Shown: positions 6,181-13,952 of the stretch, piece by piece
Layout of the letters: the number at the start of each line of letters is the position of its first letter
Numbering within the stretch: position 1 is the first letter of the stretch
DNA from: SFDP01 sp051653625
GTDB lineage: Bacteria > Bacillota > Clostridia > Lachnospirales > Lachnospiraceae
Length of the DNA stretch: 13,952 nucleotides
Assembly (NCBI GenBank): GCA_051653625.1
Contig: JBOFWM010000065.1
Span: 1-13,952, forward strand
Direction: 5' to 3'
The notes under the pieces: model-generated
The model's database searches: none
Seen by the model: only the letters and a program-made list of their open reading frames with translations
What the model was told of the DNA's origin: nothing
Program-made: the position numbers and the translations under genes

Positions 6181-7749
6181 TTATAACATTAATGCAGCAC
6201 CTGGACCTAATGGTAATCCTAAAAGCATCCAAATAACTAAAAGAACTGACCAGCCAATCATAAAGAAAATACTGTAAGGAACCATTGTTGCAATCAGAGT
6301 TCCTATCCCTGATTTTGGATCATATTTTTTAGCAAATACAACAATCATTGCAAAGTATGCCATAAGAGGTGTAATTAGATTTGTTGTTGAATCACCAATA
6401 CGATATGCTACTTGTGTTAACTCTGGAGAATATCCTTGTAACATAAACATTGGAACAAATACTGGTGCTAAAATTGCCCATTTTGCAGACGCAGAACCCA
6501 TTAACAAGTTAACAAATCCAACAAATATGATAAACAGTACCATAAGAACTGGTCCACCAAGTCCTACTTTACTAATAAGATTCGCTCCATTTAAAGCTAA
6601 AATCGTTCCAAGTCCTGTATAACTAAAGTAATTGATAAATTGAGCTGCTACAAATGCTAATGCAATATAACCACCCATTGATGCCATATTTTCGCCTAAT
6701 TGTGCACATACATCTTTTTCGCCTTTATATTTACCTGAAATTCTTCCATATACAACAGATGGCACAAAGAAAAGAATCGCAATTAATACAATTAAACCTG
6801 ACATAAATGGCGCATTTTGTGTAAGGCTTCCTGTTTCTGCATTACGCAAAAATGAATTTTGAGGTATTGCTGCACAAACTATAACTACAATTGTAGCAAG
6901 AAGACTGAAATTAGCAATTTTCAAAGCTTTTCTTTCTTTTTTTGACAAATTTGTTGCCGCTTCTACACTTGAATCAATATCTGAATTTTGAAATTCACTT
7001 TTTATTAAACGTGGTTCTACAATCTTATCTGTAACAAGTGTTCCAATTATAACAATTAAAAAAGTTGAAACTGCCATAAAATACCAGTTCGATGTAGGTT
7101 GCACATCATATCCTGGTTGGATTAGTTGCGCAGCTTCTTTACTAAGCCCTGATAACATTGGATCTAGTGTTCCAATAAATAAATTTGCACTAAAACCACC
7201 AGATACACCTGCAAATGCTGCTGCAAGACCTGCAAGTGGATGACGATTGTAAGCTAAAAATACAATTGCACCAAGTGGAATCAATACTACATATCCAACA
7301 TCAGAAGCAACATTTGACATAATTCCTAAAAATACGATCATAGGCGTAACAATAGCTGCTGGTGTTTTTGCTACTGCTGATTTCATAGCTGCTGATAAAT
7401 ACCCACTTCCTTCTGCACATCCAACTCCTAACATTGTTACAAGAACAACTCCAAGTGGTGCAAATGAAGTAAAATTAGATACGGCATTTGTTAACATATA
7501 AGCAAGTCCATCTCTAGTTAGCAAGCTTACTGCAAAAAAAGTTTTTTCTGTTAATTCTTTCGTTTGATTGTCAATAATTTCCCCCGTTGCAGACACACCG
7601 AAAAATGCACAGATTGCAGATATTCCCATAATTGCTAAACATAAAATAGCAAAAATAGAAATAGGATGCGGAAGCTTATTTCCAAGTGTTTCAATACTAC
7701 TTAGAAAACCCTCTCCCAATGATTTTTTTTTGTTTTCTTTCGTTTTCAA
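6181..7749 (-). CDS. abgT: AbgT-family transporter
   Basis: A 522-residue polytopic membrane protein of the AbgT family, whose known members import p-aminobenzoyl-glutamate (E. coli AbgT) or act as antimetabolite efflux pumps (Neisseria MtrF). Family marks are ETLGNKLPHP near the N-terminus, ASDVGYVVLIPLGA and AFAGVSGGFSANLFIGTLDP in the first half, and SASAKWAILAPVFVPMF with YRIGDSTTNLITPLMAYF in the second half. These are the two re-entrant-loop regions expected to bind substrate. Hydrophobic segments cover nearly the whole length, consistent with a full-length protein. The start is TTG at 7747-7749, with GGAG seven bases upstream (7760-7757). No amidohydrolase (abgA/abgB) gene is adjacent, so the substrate cannot be read from context. 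It is a single-gene unit with its own promoter and terminator. Confidence 0.92.
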   Translation of the reverse strand: MKTKENKKKSLGEGFLSSIETLGNKLPHPISIFAILCLAIMGISAICAFFGVSATGEIIDNQTKELTEKTFFAVSLLTRDGLAYMLTNAVSNFTSFAPLGVVLVTMLGVGCAEGSGYLSAAMKSAVAKTPAAIVTPMIVFLGIMSNVASDVGYVVLIPLGAIVFLAYNRHPLAGLAAAFAGVSGGFSANLFIGTLDPMLSGLSKEAAQLIQPGYDVQPTSNWYFMAVSTFLIVIIGTLVTDKIVEPRLIKSEFQNSDIDSSVEAATNLSKKERKALKIANFSLLATIVVIVCAAIPQNSFLRNAETGSLTQNAPFMSGLIVLIAILFFVPSVVYGRISGKYKGEKDVCAQLGENMASMGGYIALAFVAAQFINYFSYTGLGTILALNGANLISKVGLGGPVLMVLFIIFVGFVNLLMGSASAKWAILAPVFVPMFMLQGYSPELTQVAYRIGDSTTNLITPLMAYFAMIVVFAKKYDPKSGIGTLIATMVPYSIFFMIGWSVLLVIWMLLGLPLGPGAALML

Positions 7750-7815
7750 ATTCCTTCTCCTTTATTCCTTAGATTGTGTATCAAATTAGGTTATATTTAA
7801 CACACATAGGTCTTA

Positions 7816-7845
7816 ATTTTAATTTATTTATAGTAAGATTGTCAA
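7816..7845 (-). promoter_or_regulatory. Sigma-A-like promoter for abgT
   Basis: On the minus strand there is a perfect TTGACA (7845-7840), an 18-base spacer and TAAAAT (7821-7816). It reads into the transporter gene with a leader of roughly 60 bases. This is the best housekeeping promoter in the window. Confidence 0.7.
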
Positions 7846-7853
7846 CACTTGAA

Positions 7854-7896
7854 TAAAAAAAAGAAACAATCTATAGAATTCTCTATCTATTGTTCC
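7854..7896 (-). terminator. Terminator of the MBL/VOC operon
   Basis: Arms at about 7863-7877 and 7882-7896 form a stem of 15 positions with two adjacent mismatches and one wobble. On the minus strand this is followed by a run of eight T's (7862-7855). It lies downstream of the stop of the VOC gene at 7921. Confidence 0.85.
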
Positions 7897-7920
7897 CTAT
7901 TTATTAATAAAATACCTATT

Positions 7921-8286
7921 TTATTTTCCTAAAATTTCTAACCAATATCCATCTGGATCTGCTATAAAATAAATACCCATTTCTTTATTTTCAAAACAAA
8001 TACATCCCATCTCTTTATGATGATTATATGCTTCTTCCATATTTTCTGTTTCAAAAGCTAAATGGAATTCTCCATCTCCAAGATTATATGCTCTATCCAT
8101 ATCACGAAGCCAAGTTAATTCTAATAAAAAATCTGTAGTATCATTTCCTAAATAACATATAATAAATGAACCATCTGGCTCCTCTATACGTCTAACCTCT
8201 TCTAATCCAAGTGCCTCTTTGTAAAATTCTTTTGATTTCTCCAAATCTCTTACATTATAATTCTCATGTACCATTTTAAATTTCAT
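7921..8286 (-). CDS. Glyoxalase I-like VOC metalloprotein
   Basis: A 121-residue vicinal-oxygen-chelate protein closely patterned on lactoylglutathione lyase (glyoxalase I). All four metal ligands expected from the E. coli enzyme (H5, E56, H74, E122) have counterparts: His7 (KMVHENYNV), Glu56 (FLLELTW), His75 (EFHLAF) and Glu117 (DPDGYWLEIL). The DPDGY motif near the end is diagnostic. It would act in the cytoplasm on methylglyoxal-thiol adducts or a related substrate. Many clostridia lack glutathione, so the thiol partner is uncertain. ATG at 8286 is chosen because GAAGGG lies 7 bases upstream. An in-frame GTG at 8301 has no good ribosome binding site. The gene overlaps the end of the upstream MBL-fold gene by 11 bases, which indicates one transcript and probably coupled translation. 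Confidence 0.87.
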   Translation of the reverse strand: MKFKMVHENYNVRDLEKSKEFYKEALGLEEVRRIEEPDGSFIICYLGNDTTDFLLELTWLRDMDRAYNLGDGEFHLAFETENMEEAYNHHKEMGCICFENKEMGIYFIADPDGYWLEILGK

Positions 8287-8986
8287 ACGTTTGCCCTTCA
8301 CTTTCTAACTTTATTATAGTATTTTTTTTATTTCTAGTTTTATATTTGTCAATCAAAGAGTAATTTCCCCACAAATGCATTGGTATTACAAGATCAACTA
8401 TAACATATTTCAAAAAATAATCCATCCCCTCATAACATAGATCTTCTTGTCTCCCATCCAATGGTAAAAATCCTACATCAAAATGCTCTCCCTTAATAGA
8501 ATCAATTTCTCTTTTATAATTTTGTTCCATTTCTTTATTAAATTCTTCTGATTCTTCTTTCCATAACCATAAATGTAAATCGCCGGCATGATATATTTTT
8601 TTCCCATATCCTTCCACAATAAATGCAACGCCTATATCTGTTGATCTAAGTGTTCTAATTTTACAATTTTCATTTATCTTTATTTCTGTATTTTCCCCTA
8701 CTCTAAATACCTTTCCATCTTCTACAAGTCCTGATATTTTAAGATGTTCTTGTACTTTTTTTGAAAATGGGATATCTTTTGAAATAATATAAGTTACATC
8801 TTGTACTTCTTTTCCAATATTCCAAATTTCTCGATTGTAATGGTCTTCATGAGCATGACTCACAAATACAAATAAAGGTTTCTTTTTCTCTAAACAAGAT
8901 AAATCACCTTTGTAGTAATCAAATAAATAGCATACTTCTTCAAGTTCTACTAAAAATCCGCTATGATTTAAATATGTGATTTTCAT
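8276..8986 (-). CDS. MBL-fold metallo-hydrolase (UlaG-like type)
   Basis: A 236-residue cytoplasmic metallo-beta-lactamase-fold protein. The zinc motif HAHEDH is at residues 44-49, the second-site HAGD at 133-136, and a further likely ligand His in IPMHLWG at 204. The opening strands (ITYLNHSGFLVE) are of the UlaG-like/beta-lactamase-B2 type rather than of glyoxalase II. The tail region with GEHFDVGFLPLDGR and MDYFLKYV is familiar from uncharacterised clostridial MBL proteins. ATG at 8986 is preferred because AAAGGA is then 7 bases away; the upstream in-frame GTG at 8992 would leave about 2. The gene overlaps the glyoxalase-like gene downstream, so a joint detoxification or metabolite-repair role is possible. 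The substrate is unknown. Confidence 0.85.
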   Translation of the reverse strand: MKITYLNHSGFLVELEEVCYLFDYYKGDLSCLEKKKPLFVFVSHAHEDHYNREIWNIGKEVQDVTYIISKDIPFSKKVQEHLKISGLVEDGKVFRVGENTEIKINENCKIRTLRSTDIGVAFIVEGYGKKIYHAGDLHLWLWKEESEEFNKEMEQNYKREIDSIKGEHFDVGFLPLDGRQEDLCYEGMDYFLKYVIVDLVIPMHLWGNYSLIDKYKTRNKKNTIIKLESEGQTYEI

Positions 8987-9033
8987 ATGCACTTCCTTTC
9001 GTTTGATTCTAATAAACTATCTCTAATAGACTT

Positions 9034-9039
9034 ATTATA
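9034..9039 (-). promoter_or_regulatory. Candidate -10 element for the MBL/VOC operon
   Basis: A perfect TATAAT on the minus strand, about 48 bases before the ATG at 8986. The hexamer 17 bases further up is TAGATT, only a weak -35 (3 of 6). The 8987-9096 gap holds nothing else besides the neighbouring terminator. Confidence 0.4.
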
Positions 9040-9073
9040 AAAGGTATTGGATAAATAATCTATAGATATAAAT

Positions 9074-9098
9074 AAAAAAAAGGCTTTCGCCTCTTTTT
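9074..9098 (-). terminator. Terminator of the ABC exporter operon
   Basis: On the minus strand, AGAGGC-GAAA-GCCTTT is extended by A:T pairs and followed by a long T-run. It has a GAAA tetraloop and starts at the stop codon of the permease gene. Confidence 0.9.
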
Positions 9099-10389
9099 AT
9101 TCATATCTTAATGCATCAATTGGATTTAATTTTGCTGCTTTATTTGCTGGATAATATCCGAAGAATACACCTATTGCAATAGAAAATGCGACAGATAATA
9201 CAATTCCTATTATGGAAGCACTACCATCATATCCCATAATCTCCACTGCCACTATTCCAAGTCCAATTCCTAAACAAATTCCTATTATTCCACCAATCAT
9301 ACAAATTACAATTGATTCCATAATAAATTGTATTCTAATAGAACCGTTTGTTGCGCCTAATGCTTTTCTTGTTCCTATTTCCTTTGTCCGTTCCGTAATA
9401 GAAACAAGCATAATATTCATTACTCCAATCCCACCAACTAAAAGAGAAATTCCTGCGATAATAGATATCGCAATTGAAATTGTATTTAACATATCTGTCA
9501 TTGTAGATACCATAGTTTCCATACTTGTTGCACTTACTTGATAACTTTCATTATTCCTATAATACATAAGGTTCATATAATTCTCTATAATATCTAAAAA
9601 TTCAGAGGAACTTGTTTCGCTCGTTGTCAGAACTGTAAATTGTTGATATTTCCCTGACATACGTGTTTGTTCTTGTGCAGTCTCTAAAGGTAAGTAAAGC
9701 GTTGTTGTAACTTCACTATCTGAGGTCGTTGAAACTTCCATCCCCGAGCTTACATATTCATATACTCCAATTACTGTATATGTATAATATCGATTATTAA
9801 TTAATATATCAACCGCTTTTCCGATGGCTGCCATATTGTTACCATCAAACATATTTTCAACAAATCGATCCGATACAAGTGCTACTTTTCTTGCTGATTC
9901 ATAATCTTGTTCAATAAATGCTCTTCCTGCAAGAATTTCTAACTCTTCATTTTCAATGTATGTACTATTTACTCCAGTTACTGAAACATTTGCAGATAAT
10001 TTTACATCTTCTGCCACACCACTTCCAATACTTTCGGAAAGAGAAATTCCACTTATTTGTCCCGAAAACTTCTCTAATAGATCATTGATCATTTCATCTG
10101 TGAAGTAATCATCGTCTGAAAGGCTACTACTTCTAGGTCCACTTGTAAACATCATTCCTGAAGAACTTACTTCAGTCGTACTACTTTTTTGTTGTAGACC
10201 TACCGTAATATTATTAACACCCATGCTTTCCATTGAAGAGGTTATTGATTTATTAATGGAACTTCCAACTGTCATAATTGCAATAACAGATGCAATCCCA
10301 ATAATTATGCCTAGCATTGTTAAAATTGCCCTAGATTTATTTGCCTTTAGTCCAGCTAAGGCAAGTAGAATATTTTCACATATGAGCAT
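9097..10389 (-). CDS. MacB-like ABC transporter permease (FtsX family)
   Basis: A 431-residue permease. One membrane segment lies at about residues 21-43, followed by a long extracytoplasmic MacB_PCD domain (about 45-300) and then three membrane segments (about 303-327, 356-383, 393-413) of the FtsX domain. The TERTKEIGTRKALGAT coupling motif and the final PANKAAKLNPIDALRYE tail are hallmarks of the MacB/LolC-type group. These proteins work as mechanotransmitters with a separate or fused ATPase; here the ATPase is a separate gene upstream. The ATG at 10389 has an ideal AAGGAGG five bases away. An in-frame ATG at 10422 would lengthen the protein by 11 residues but lies deep inside the ATPase gene. 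The genes overlap by 14 bases. The extracytoplasmic domain is rich in Ser, Thr and Met. The substrate (peptide, antibiotic, lipid) cannot be told. Confidence 0.92.
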   Translation of the reverse strand: MLICENILLALAGLKANKSRAILTMLGIIIGIASVIAIMTVGSSINKSITSSMESMGVNNITVGLQQKSSTTEVSSSGMMFTSGPRSSSLSDDDYFTDEMINDLLEKFSGQISGISLSESIGSGVAEDVKLSANVSVTGVNSTYIENEELEILAGRAFIEQDYESARKVALVSDRFVENMFDGNNMAAIGKAVDILINNRYYTYTVIGVYEYVSSGMEVSTTSDSEVTTTLYLPLETAQEQTRMSGKYQQFTVLTTSETSSSEFLDIIENYMNLMYYRNNESYQVSATSMETMVSTMTDMLNTISIAISIIAGISLLVGGIGVMNIMLVSITERTKEIGTRKALGATNGSIRIQFIMESIVICMIGGIIGICLGIGLGIVAVEIMGYDGSASIIGIVLSVAFSIAIGVFFGYYPANKAAKLNPIDALRYE

Positions 10390-11080
10390 ACATTCCTCCT
10401 TTTTCGCTAATAATTTCTCCATCTCTTATTTGAATAACTCTTGATGTTTCCTCCGCTAATTCTTGGGAATGAGTAATTAAAACGATTGTTATTCCTTGTT
10501 CCTTATTTAATTGATGAAATAAATCCATAATTTTACGTCCTGTTTTAGAATCTAACGCTCCTGTTGGTTCATCCGCTAAAATAATAGAAGGATTATTTGC
10601 TAATGCTCTTGCGATAGCAACTCTTTGCTTTTGTCCCCCAGATAATTCATCTGGTGTATGATACATTCGATCTCCCATTTCAACTAATTCTAATAATTCT
10701 TTTGCTCTTCTTGTTCTTTCTTCACGTTTTACTCCTGCATATAATAATGGGAGTTCAACATTTTTTAATGCATTTGTTCTTGCTACAAGATTATATGTTT
10801 GAAATACAAATCCAATTTTTTCATTTCGAATATGTGATAATTGATAATCACTTGCTGTGCACACGTCTATACCATCTAATGTGTAACCACCTTCTGTTGG
10901 TCTATCTAAAACTCCTATAATGTTCATCAATGTTGTTTTTCCAGATCCTGATGCACCAACAATAGATAAAAATTCTCCTTCTTTTACTTCTAAATCTATT
11001 CCATGTAAGATTTCTAATTCATTTTCCTGTCCAATATAAAATCGTTTTATTATTTTTTCTAAATTTATAATTGTTTTCAT
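10376..11080 (-). CDS. MacB/LolD-like ABC transporter ATP-binding protein
   Basis: A complete 234-residue ATPase. It has Walker A GASGSGKTT (42-50), Q-loop Gln94 in FVFQTYNL, signature LSGGQ (146-150), Walker B IILADE (166-171) followed by PTGALD, and the switch His204 in LITHS. The sequence FVFQTYNLVARTNALKNVELPLLYAGV is characteristic of the LolD/MacB/FtsE branch that powers FtsX-type permeases. The ATG follows AAGGAG five bases upstream, and that site overlaps the adaptor's stop codon (gap of 9 bases). The 3' end overlaps the permease start by 14 bases. Adaptor, ATPase and permease therefore form one transcript and one tripartite exporter. Confidence 0.95.
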   Translation of the reverse strand: MKTIINLEKIIKRFYIGQENELEILHGIDLEVKEGEFLSIVGASGSGKTTLMNIIGVLDRPTEGGYTLDGIDVCTASDYQLSHIRNEKIGFVFQTYNLVARTNALKNVELPLLYAGVKREERTRRAKELLELVEMGDRMYHTPDELSGGQKQRVAIARALANNPSIILADEPTGALDSKTGRKIMDLFHQLNKEQGITIVLITHSQELAEETSRVIQIRDGEIISEKGGMYAHM

Positions 11081-11089
11081 GCAGTCTCC

Positions 11090-12895
11090 TTAGAATCCAC
11101 CTGGCATAGCACCAGTACTACTTCCTCTACCACCTGATGGCATTTCTCCACTCATTCCCCCTGATGGTATTTCTCCACCCATGATCATAGAAGGGGTTGA
11201 TGTTTTGCTATCATTTGTTGTTACTTGATTTGGTAAAATCACCTGCATACCTTCTTCTAATTCAGTAGATGAAATTTCAACGTAATAATCTGTTTCTAAT
11301 CCCACTGTAACTTGTATTTCCCTTTGGATTGTTTCACCATTTGCCTCTTCTTGAACTCGAATAATACTTGTGCCATCTTTACTCGTTTCGATACAGTCAT
11401 ATGGTACTGCAAATACTTGTTCTCTATTTTCTAATACAATACTTGTTTTAGCTGTCATCCCTATTCGAAGTCTTTGACTTGCATCTTGTAAAGCAATCTT
11501 TATTGCATAATTCGTACTACTACTTCCATAGCTAGACCCCTCTTCTGGTACTGGTGATACAAATGATACTATCCCCTTCATTTCTAAATCCTCTGTTGTA
11601 TCTGTTTTTACAACTGCTTCCAAGTCTTTTGAAATATCACTAATATCATATTGATCAACCGTAGCTTCCACTACAAAATTTTCGTAATCTTGAATCACGC
11701 AAATTTCACCACCTGAATATGTACCATCTTCTTCAATCGAAATAGAAGTTATTACTCCACTAAAAGGTGCAACTACAGTACAGTTTTCTAATTGTGTGGT
11801 ATAATTTTCTACTTGTTCTTCTTCTGTTGTTCCACTTGTAGCTGCATTAAGAGACGCTGTTTTTACATTGTTTTCCTGATTTATAACGGTGTTATCATTA
11901 TTTCTAATCGTATCTTCTTGTGATTGAACTGATTTTGTATAAGTACTTGCTGCTGATTTTGTAGCACTTACTGCTTGTTCATATGCATTTTTTTTTGCAG
12001 TAATTTCTGCTTCCAGTGTTTGACTGCTTTTTTGTAATTCAGATATTTTATTGCTACAATTTTGATAAGCGATTTTATCTGTTACATATTGTGATTGATA
12101 TGTCACTAAATAATTAAGTTGATTTGAAAAATCTATTGGATCTGTTATTAAAGATAAATCTATTGTTGATAAATCACTATCAATAGTAACTGTGGATAAT
12201 GTATTAGACCATTCATCATCTGTATTCTGTTTCATAGTTTGTAAGTGATCAAGAAAATTTTGATTAGATTGATTCATACTTGCTTCATATGTACTTAAAT
12301 TTTTAATTTCATTATTGTAAGCATTGTCTGTATTTTCTTTTGCACTTACTGCCGAATTGTATTCGCTTAAAGCCTGTTCTTCCTCTGTTAATTTTTCTGC
12401 GTAATCAGACCATGTGCTTGCTACTGTTTCACTCGCACGTTCCGCTTCTATATCTCTTGTTATTTTTGCATTTTCGAGACTTCTTTGAGCTGCCTCTATT
12501 TCCATATTTGTTTTTGTATTTGTCACTGACAAACTAGTTTTTGCACTTGCTAAACTTTCTTTGATATCCGAGCTATCAAATTCACAGATTACATCACCTG
12601 CTTCTACTAAATCACCAACTTGAACATATACATTTGTAATAGTTACTTGTGATAAATCTACAGATATACTTTTACTTGTTGCACTAGCAATTGTTCCTGT
12701 TACACTAATCGAATTCATAATGTCTTGTTTTGTTAATGATATTGATGAATTTTGTACAATAGGTATTGCTGATTCTGCTCTAGAATTTTTTGGTAATGCT
12801 ACTACTGCAACTCCTCCAATTACTATAATTCCAACAATCACACTAATAATAATTTTTTTACGCTTTAACATTTCTATAATTTTCACGTTTTTCAC
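11090..12895 (-). CDS. MacA/HlyD-like membrane-fusion (adaptor) protein of the ABC exporter
   Basis: The 601-residue adaptor has an N-terminal membrane anchor at residues 14-34, then a split barrel-sandwich (lipoyl-like) domain. Its first half is around 88-108 (VYVQVGDLVEAGDVICEFD) and its second half around 373-405 (VVAPFSGVITSISIEEDGTY). About 265 residues of mostly helical, Gln/Asn/Ser/Thr-rich sequence lie between them and would form the hairpin. A beta-barrel and membrane-proximal domain follow, with a Gly/Ser/Met/Pro-rich disordered tail (about 570-601). It should bridge the permease and the cell exterior; in a Gram-positive cell there is no TolC partner. The start is GTG at 12893-12895, after AGAGGTG. 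ATG at 12871 lacks a ribosome binding site. It is longer than E. coli MacA (about 370 residues), mainly because of the helical insert and the tail. Confidence 0.9.
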   Translation of the reverse strand: MKNVKIIEMLKRKKIIISVIVGIIVIGGVAVVALPKNSRAESAIPIVQNSSISLTKQDIMNSISVTGTIASATSKSISVDLSQVTITNVYVQVGDLVEAGDVICEFDSSDIKESLASAKTSLSVTNTKTNMEIEAAQRSLENAKITRDIEAERASETVASTWSDYAEKLTEEEQALSEYNSAVSAKENTDNAYNNEIKNLSTYEASMNQSNQNFLDHLQTMKQNTDDEWSNTLSTVTIDSDLSTIDLSLITDPIDFSNQLNYLVTYQSQYVTDKIAYQNCSNKISELQKSSQTLEAEITAKKNAYEQAVSATKSAASTYTKSVQSQEDTIRNNDNTVINQENNVKTASLNAATSGTTEEEQVENYTTQLENCTVVAPFSGVITSISIEEDGTYSGGEICVIQDYENFVVEATVDQYDISDISKDLEAVVKTDTTEDLEMKGIVSFVSPVPEEGSSYGSSSTNYAIKIALQDASQRLRIGMTAKTSIVLENREQVFAVPYDCIETSKDGTSIIRVQEEANGETIQREIQVTVGLETDYYVEISSTELEEGMQVILPNQVTTNDSKTSTPSMIMGGEIPSGGMSGEMPSGGRGSSTGAMPGGF

Positions 12896-12986
12896 AATTC
12901 ACCTCTCACAATTCTATTTATATTTCTTTTGAATTTTATAAAATGTATGTGTTAAATTTTTGTTATAAATGTGAAAATTATATGAA
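12896..12986 (-). promoter_or_regulatory. Leader/promoter region of the ABC exporter operon
   Basis: This very AT-rich gap sits between the MCP terminator and the adaptor gene. It has a TATAAA-like -10 around 12942-12937 (minus strand) but no convincing TTGACA 16-18 bases further up. A promoter must lie here because a strong terminator precedes it. A specific operator was not found. Confidence 0.3.
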
Positions 12987-13020
12987 AATAGAGCTATTAG
13001 GTTTCCCTAATAGCTCTATT
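12987..13020 (-). terminator. Terminator of the chemoreceptor gene
   Basis: A perfect 15-bp stem (12987-13001 with 13006-13020), reading as a GAAA tetraloop hairpin on the minus strand, with TTTTC following. It lies eight bases beyond the MCP stop codon. The U-run is short but the stem is very stable. Confidence 0.88.
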
Positions 13021-13028
13021 ACTTTTGT

Positions 13029-13952
13029 TTATATTTTTAAATTAAATTTACTTACTAAATCATTTAATGTTTGTGCTTGCGCTGAAAGCTCTTCACTTGC
13101 AGCTGCACTTTCTTCCGCTGTTGCAGAGTTTGTTTCAACTACACCTGTTATTTGTTCAATTCCATCATTAATTTGAGAAATTGCATTTGCTTGTTGTTCC
13201 GATGCTTCTGCCATTTCATTGATTTTCTTTGTAATAATAGACGCACTATCCACAACCGCATTTAATGATTCTGCTGTTGAATGTGCAATTGTTGTTCCAT
13301 TTTCTACTGCTGCAATTGTATTTTCAATAAGAACTGTAGTATTTTGAGCTGCTTGCGCAGATTTTTGTGCTAAGTTACGTACTTCATCTGCAATAACTGC
13401 AAATTCTTTCCCTTTTTCTCCTGCGCGTGCCGCTTCTATTGCCGCATTTAATGCCAACATATTTGTTTGGAACGCAATATCGTTAATTGTTTTAATAATG
13501 TTACTAATTTCATTCGATGAATTTCTAATTTGATTCATTGCTTCTACCATGACTTGCATTTGTTGATTGCCTTCCATGATTTTTTCGCCTGTTTCATTTG
13601 ATAATATATTTGCACTTTTTGCATTTTCAGCAGTTGTATTTACTTGTTCTGCAATAGATGCAATAGATGCAGATAATTGTTCTACTGCTGCCGCTTGCTC
13701 CATAGCACCTTCCGAAAGAACAATTGCGCTTCCTGATACTTGTTCCGATCCTGTTGCAACTAAATCTGCCGCCATATTTATTTGATGGAATGTATCATTG
13801 AGTGATGTAATAATTAATGATAATGCATCTTTCATTTTTGCAAAATCACCAATATATTCTTTTGTAATTGTAACGTCTAAATCTCCACCTGCTATTTTTT
13901 GTAATACACGATCTACTTCTTCAACATATTCCGCTAATGTATCCGTTGTATT
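13029..13952 (-). CDS. Methyl-accepting chemotaxis protein, C-terminal part
   Basis: The frame is open from the right edge to the stop at 13029, giving 307 visible residues; the ATG at 13835 is internal, not the start. The first about 45 residues are the end of a HAMP domain (LAEYVEEVDRVLQKIAGGDL with GDFAKMKDALSLII), which shows that a membrane-spanning sensory part lies outside the window. The rest is a long coiled-coil MCP signalling domain with the highly conserved hairpin tip DIAFQTNMLALNAAIEAARA followed by GEKGKEFAVIADEVRNLAQK, the part that contacts CheA and CheW. Ala/Glu/Gln-rich heptads flank it with likely methylation sites. It ends in FNLKI with no CheR-binding pentapeptide such as NWETF. 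The ligand is unknown. It is the last gene of its transcript, closed by the hairpin downstream. Confidence 0.95.
   Translation of the reverse strand, partial: NTTDTLAEYVEEVDRVLQKIAGGDLDVTITKEYIGDFAKMKDALSLIITSLNDTFHQINMAADLVATGSEQVSGSAIVLSEGAMEQAAAVEQLSASIASIAEQVNTTAENAKSANILSNETGEKIMEGNQQMQVMVEAMNQIRNSSNEISNIIKTINDIAFQTNMLALNAAIEAARAGEKGKEFAVIADEVRNLAQKSAQAAQNTTVLIENTIAAVENGTTIAHSTAESLNAVVDSASIITKKINEMAEASEQQANAISQINDGIEQITGVVETNSATAEESAAASEELSAQAQTLNDLVSKFNLKI

Noticed and set aside
8313..8318. TATAAT on the minus strand just before the glyoxalase-like gene, as an internal promoter.
   Set aside because: It lies in coding sequence of the MBL gene (codons for Thr-Ile-Ile), lacks a -35, and the two genes overlap as in an operon. 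Such hexamers are frequent in AT-rich DNA.
9212..10920. Plus-strand open frames inside the ABC exporter genes (9212-9541, 10223-10444, 10654-10920).
   Set aside because: They are complementary-strand shadows of well-conserved permease and ATPase domains. Their runs of Ile, Leu and Pro come from the reverse complement of normal codons.
13567..13785. Plus-strand open frame opposite the chemoreceptor.
   Set aside because: It is a shadow of the conserved MCP signalling domain; the Ala/Ser-rich translation reflects the antisense of heptad repeats.
13833..13835. ATG at 13835 as the true start of the chemoreceptor.
   Set aside because: The frame stays open to the right edge and encodes the end of a HAMP domain directly upstream, so the gene begins outside the window.
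1..13952. CRISPR arrays, tRNA/rRNA genes, insertion sequences or prophage remnants.
   Set aside because: No regularly spaced repeats, cloverleaf sequences, transposase or integrase frames, or terminal inverted repeats were seen on either strand.

Overview
The window is an AT-rich, densely coded stretch from what looks like a spore-forming, chemotactic, anaerobic clostridium, most likely of the Lachnospiraceae type. This rests on low GC, strong GGAGG-type ribosome binding sites, TTG/GTG starts, a ferredoxin-linked thioredoxin system, a HAMP/MCP chemoreceptor, a membrane-anchored sugar-sensor operon and two apparent spore-surface genes. No RNA genes, CRISPR arrays, insertion sequences or prophage genes are visible. 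The species assignment is inference.

Left end (minus strand, 1-1254): a membrane-anchored periplasmic-binding protein overlaps by 8 bases the start of a truncated membrane protein that looks like a YesM/LytS-type sensor kinase. The pair resembles an extracytoplasmic sugar-sensing three-component system. A 206-base divergent control region (1255-1460) carries three CTAGGA/TCCTAG blocks and separates it from a small plus-strand redox operon (1461-1985): a 65-residue ferredoxin:thioredoxin reductase catalytic subunit and a thioredoxin, closed by a perfect 12-bp terminator.

Centre (plus strand, 2030-6172): the most interesting part. Two neighbouring genes encode proteins that share an N-terminal beta-rich domain. 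The first (293 aa, 12 Cys) ends in a domain like the C-terminal jelly roll of the exosporium protein BclA. The second (1019 aa) continues with DUF11-like repeats and an SdrD-B-like domain. Neither has a signal peptide, membrane anchor or sortase signal. Each is preceded by the same sequence, AC-N16-CATATACTA, which matches the sporulation sigma-K consensus (AC, 16-17 bases, CATANNNTA). I infer a late mother-cell locus building part of the spore coat or exosporium.

Right half (minus strand, 6181-13952): an AbgT-family transporter with its own sigma-A-like promoter; a two-gene unit of an MBL-fold hydrolase and a glyoxalase-like VOC protein with overlapping ends; a three-gene MacAB-like ABC exporter operon (adaptor, ATPase, permease), tightly packed; and the C-terminal half of a methyl-accepting chemotaxis protein running off the right edge. 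Each unit ends in a recognisable hairpin terminator.
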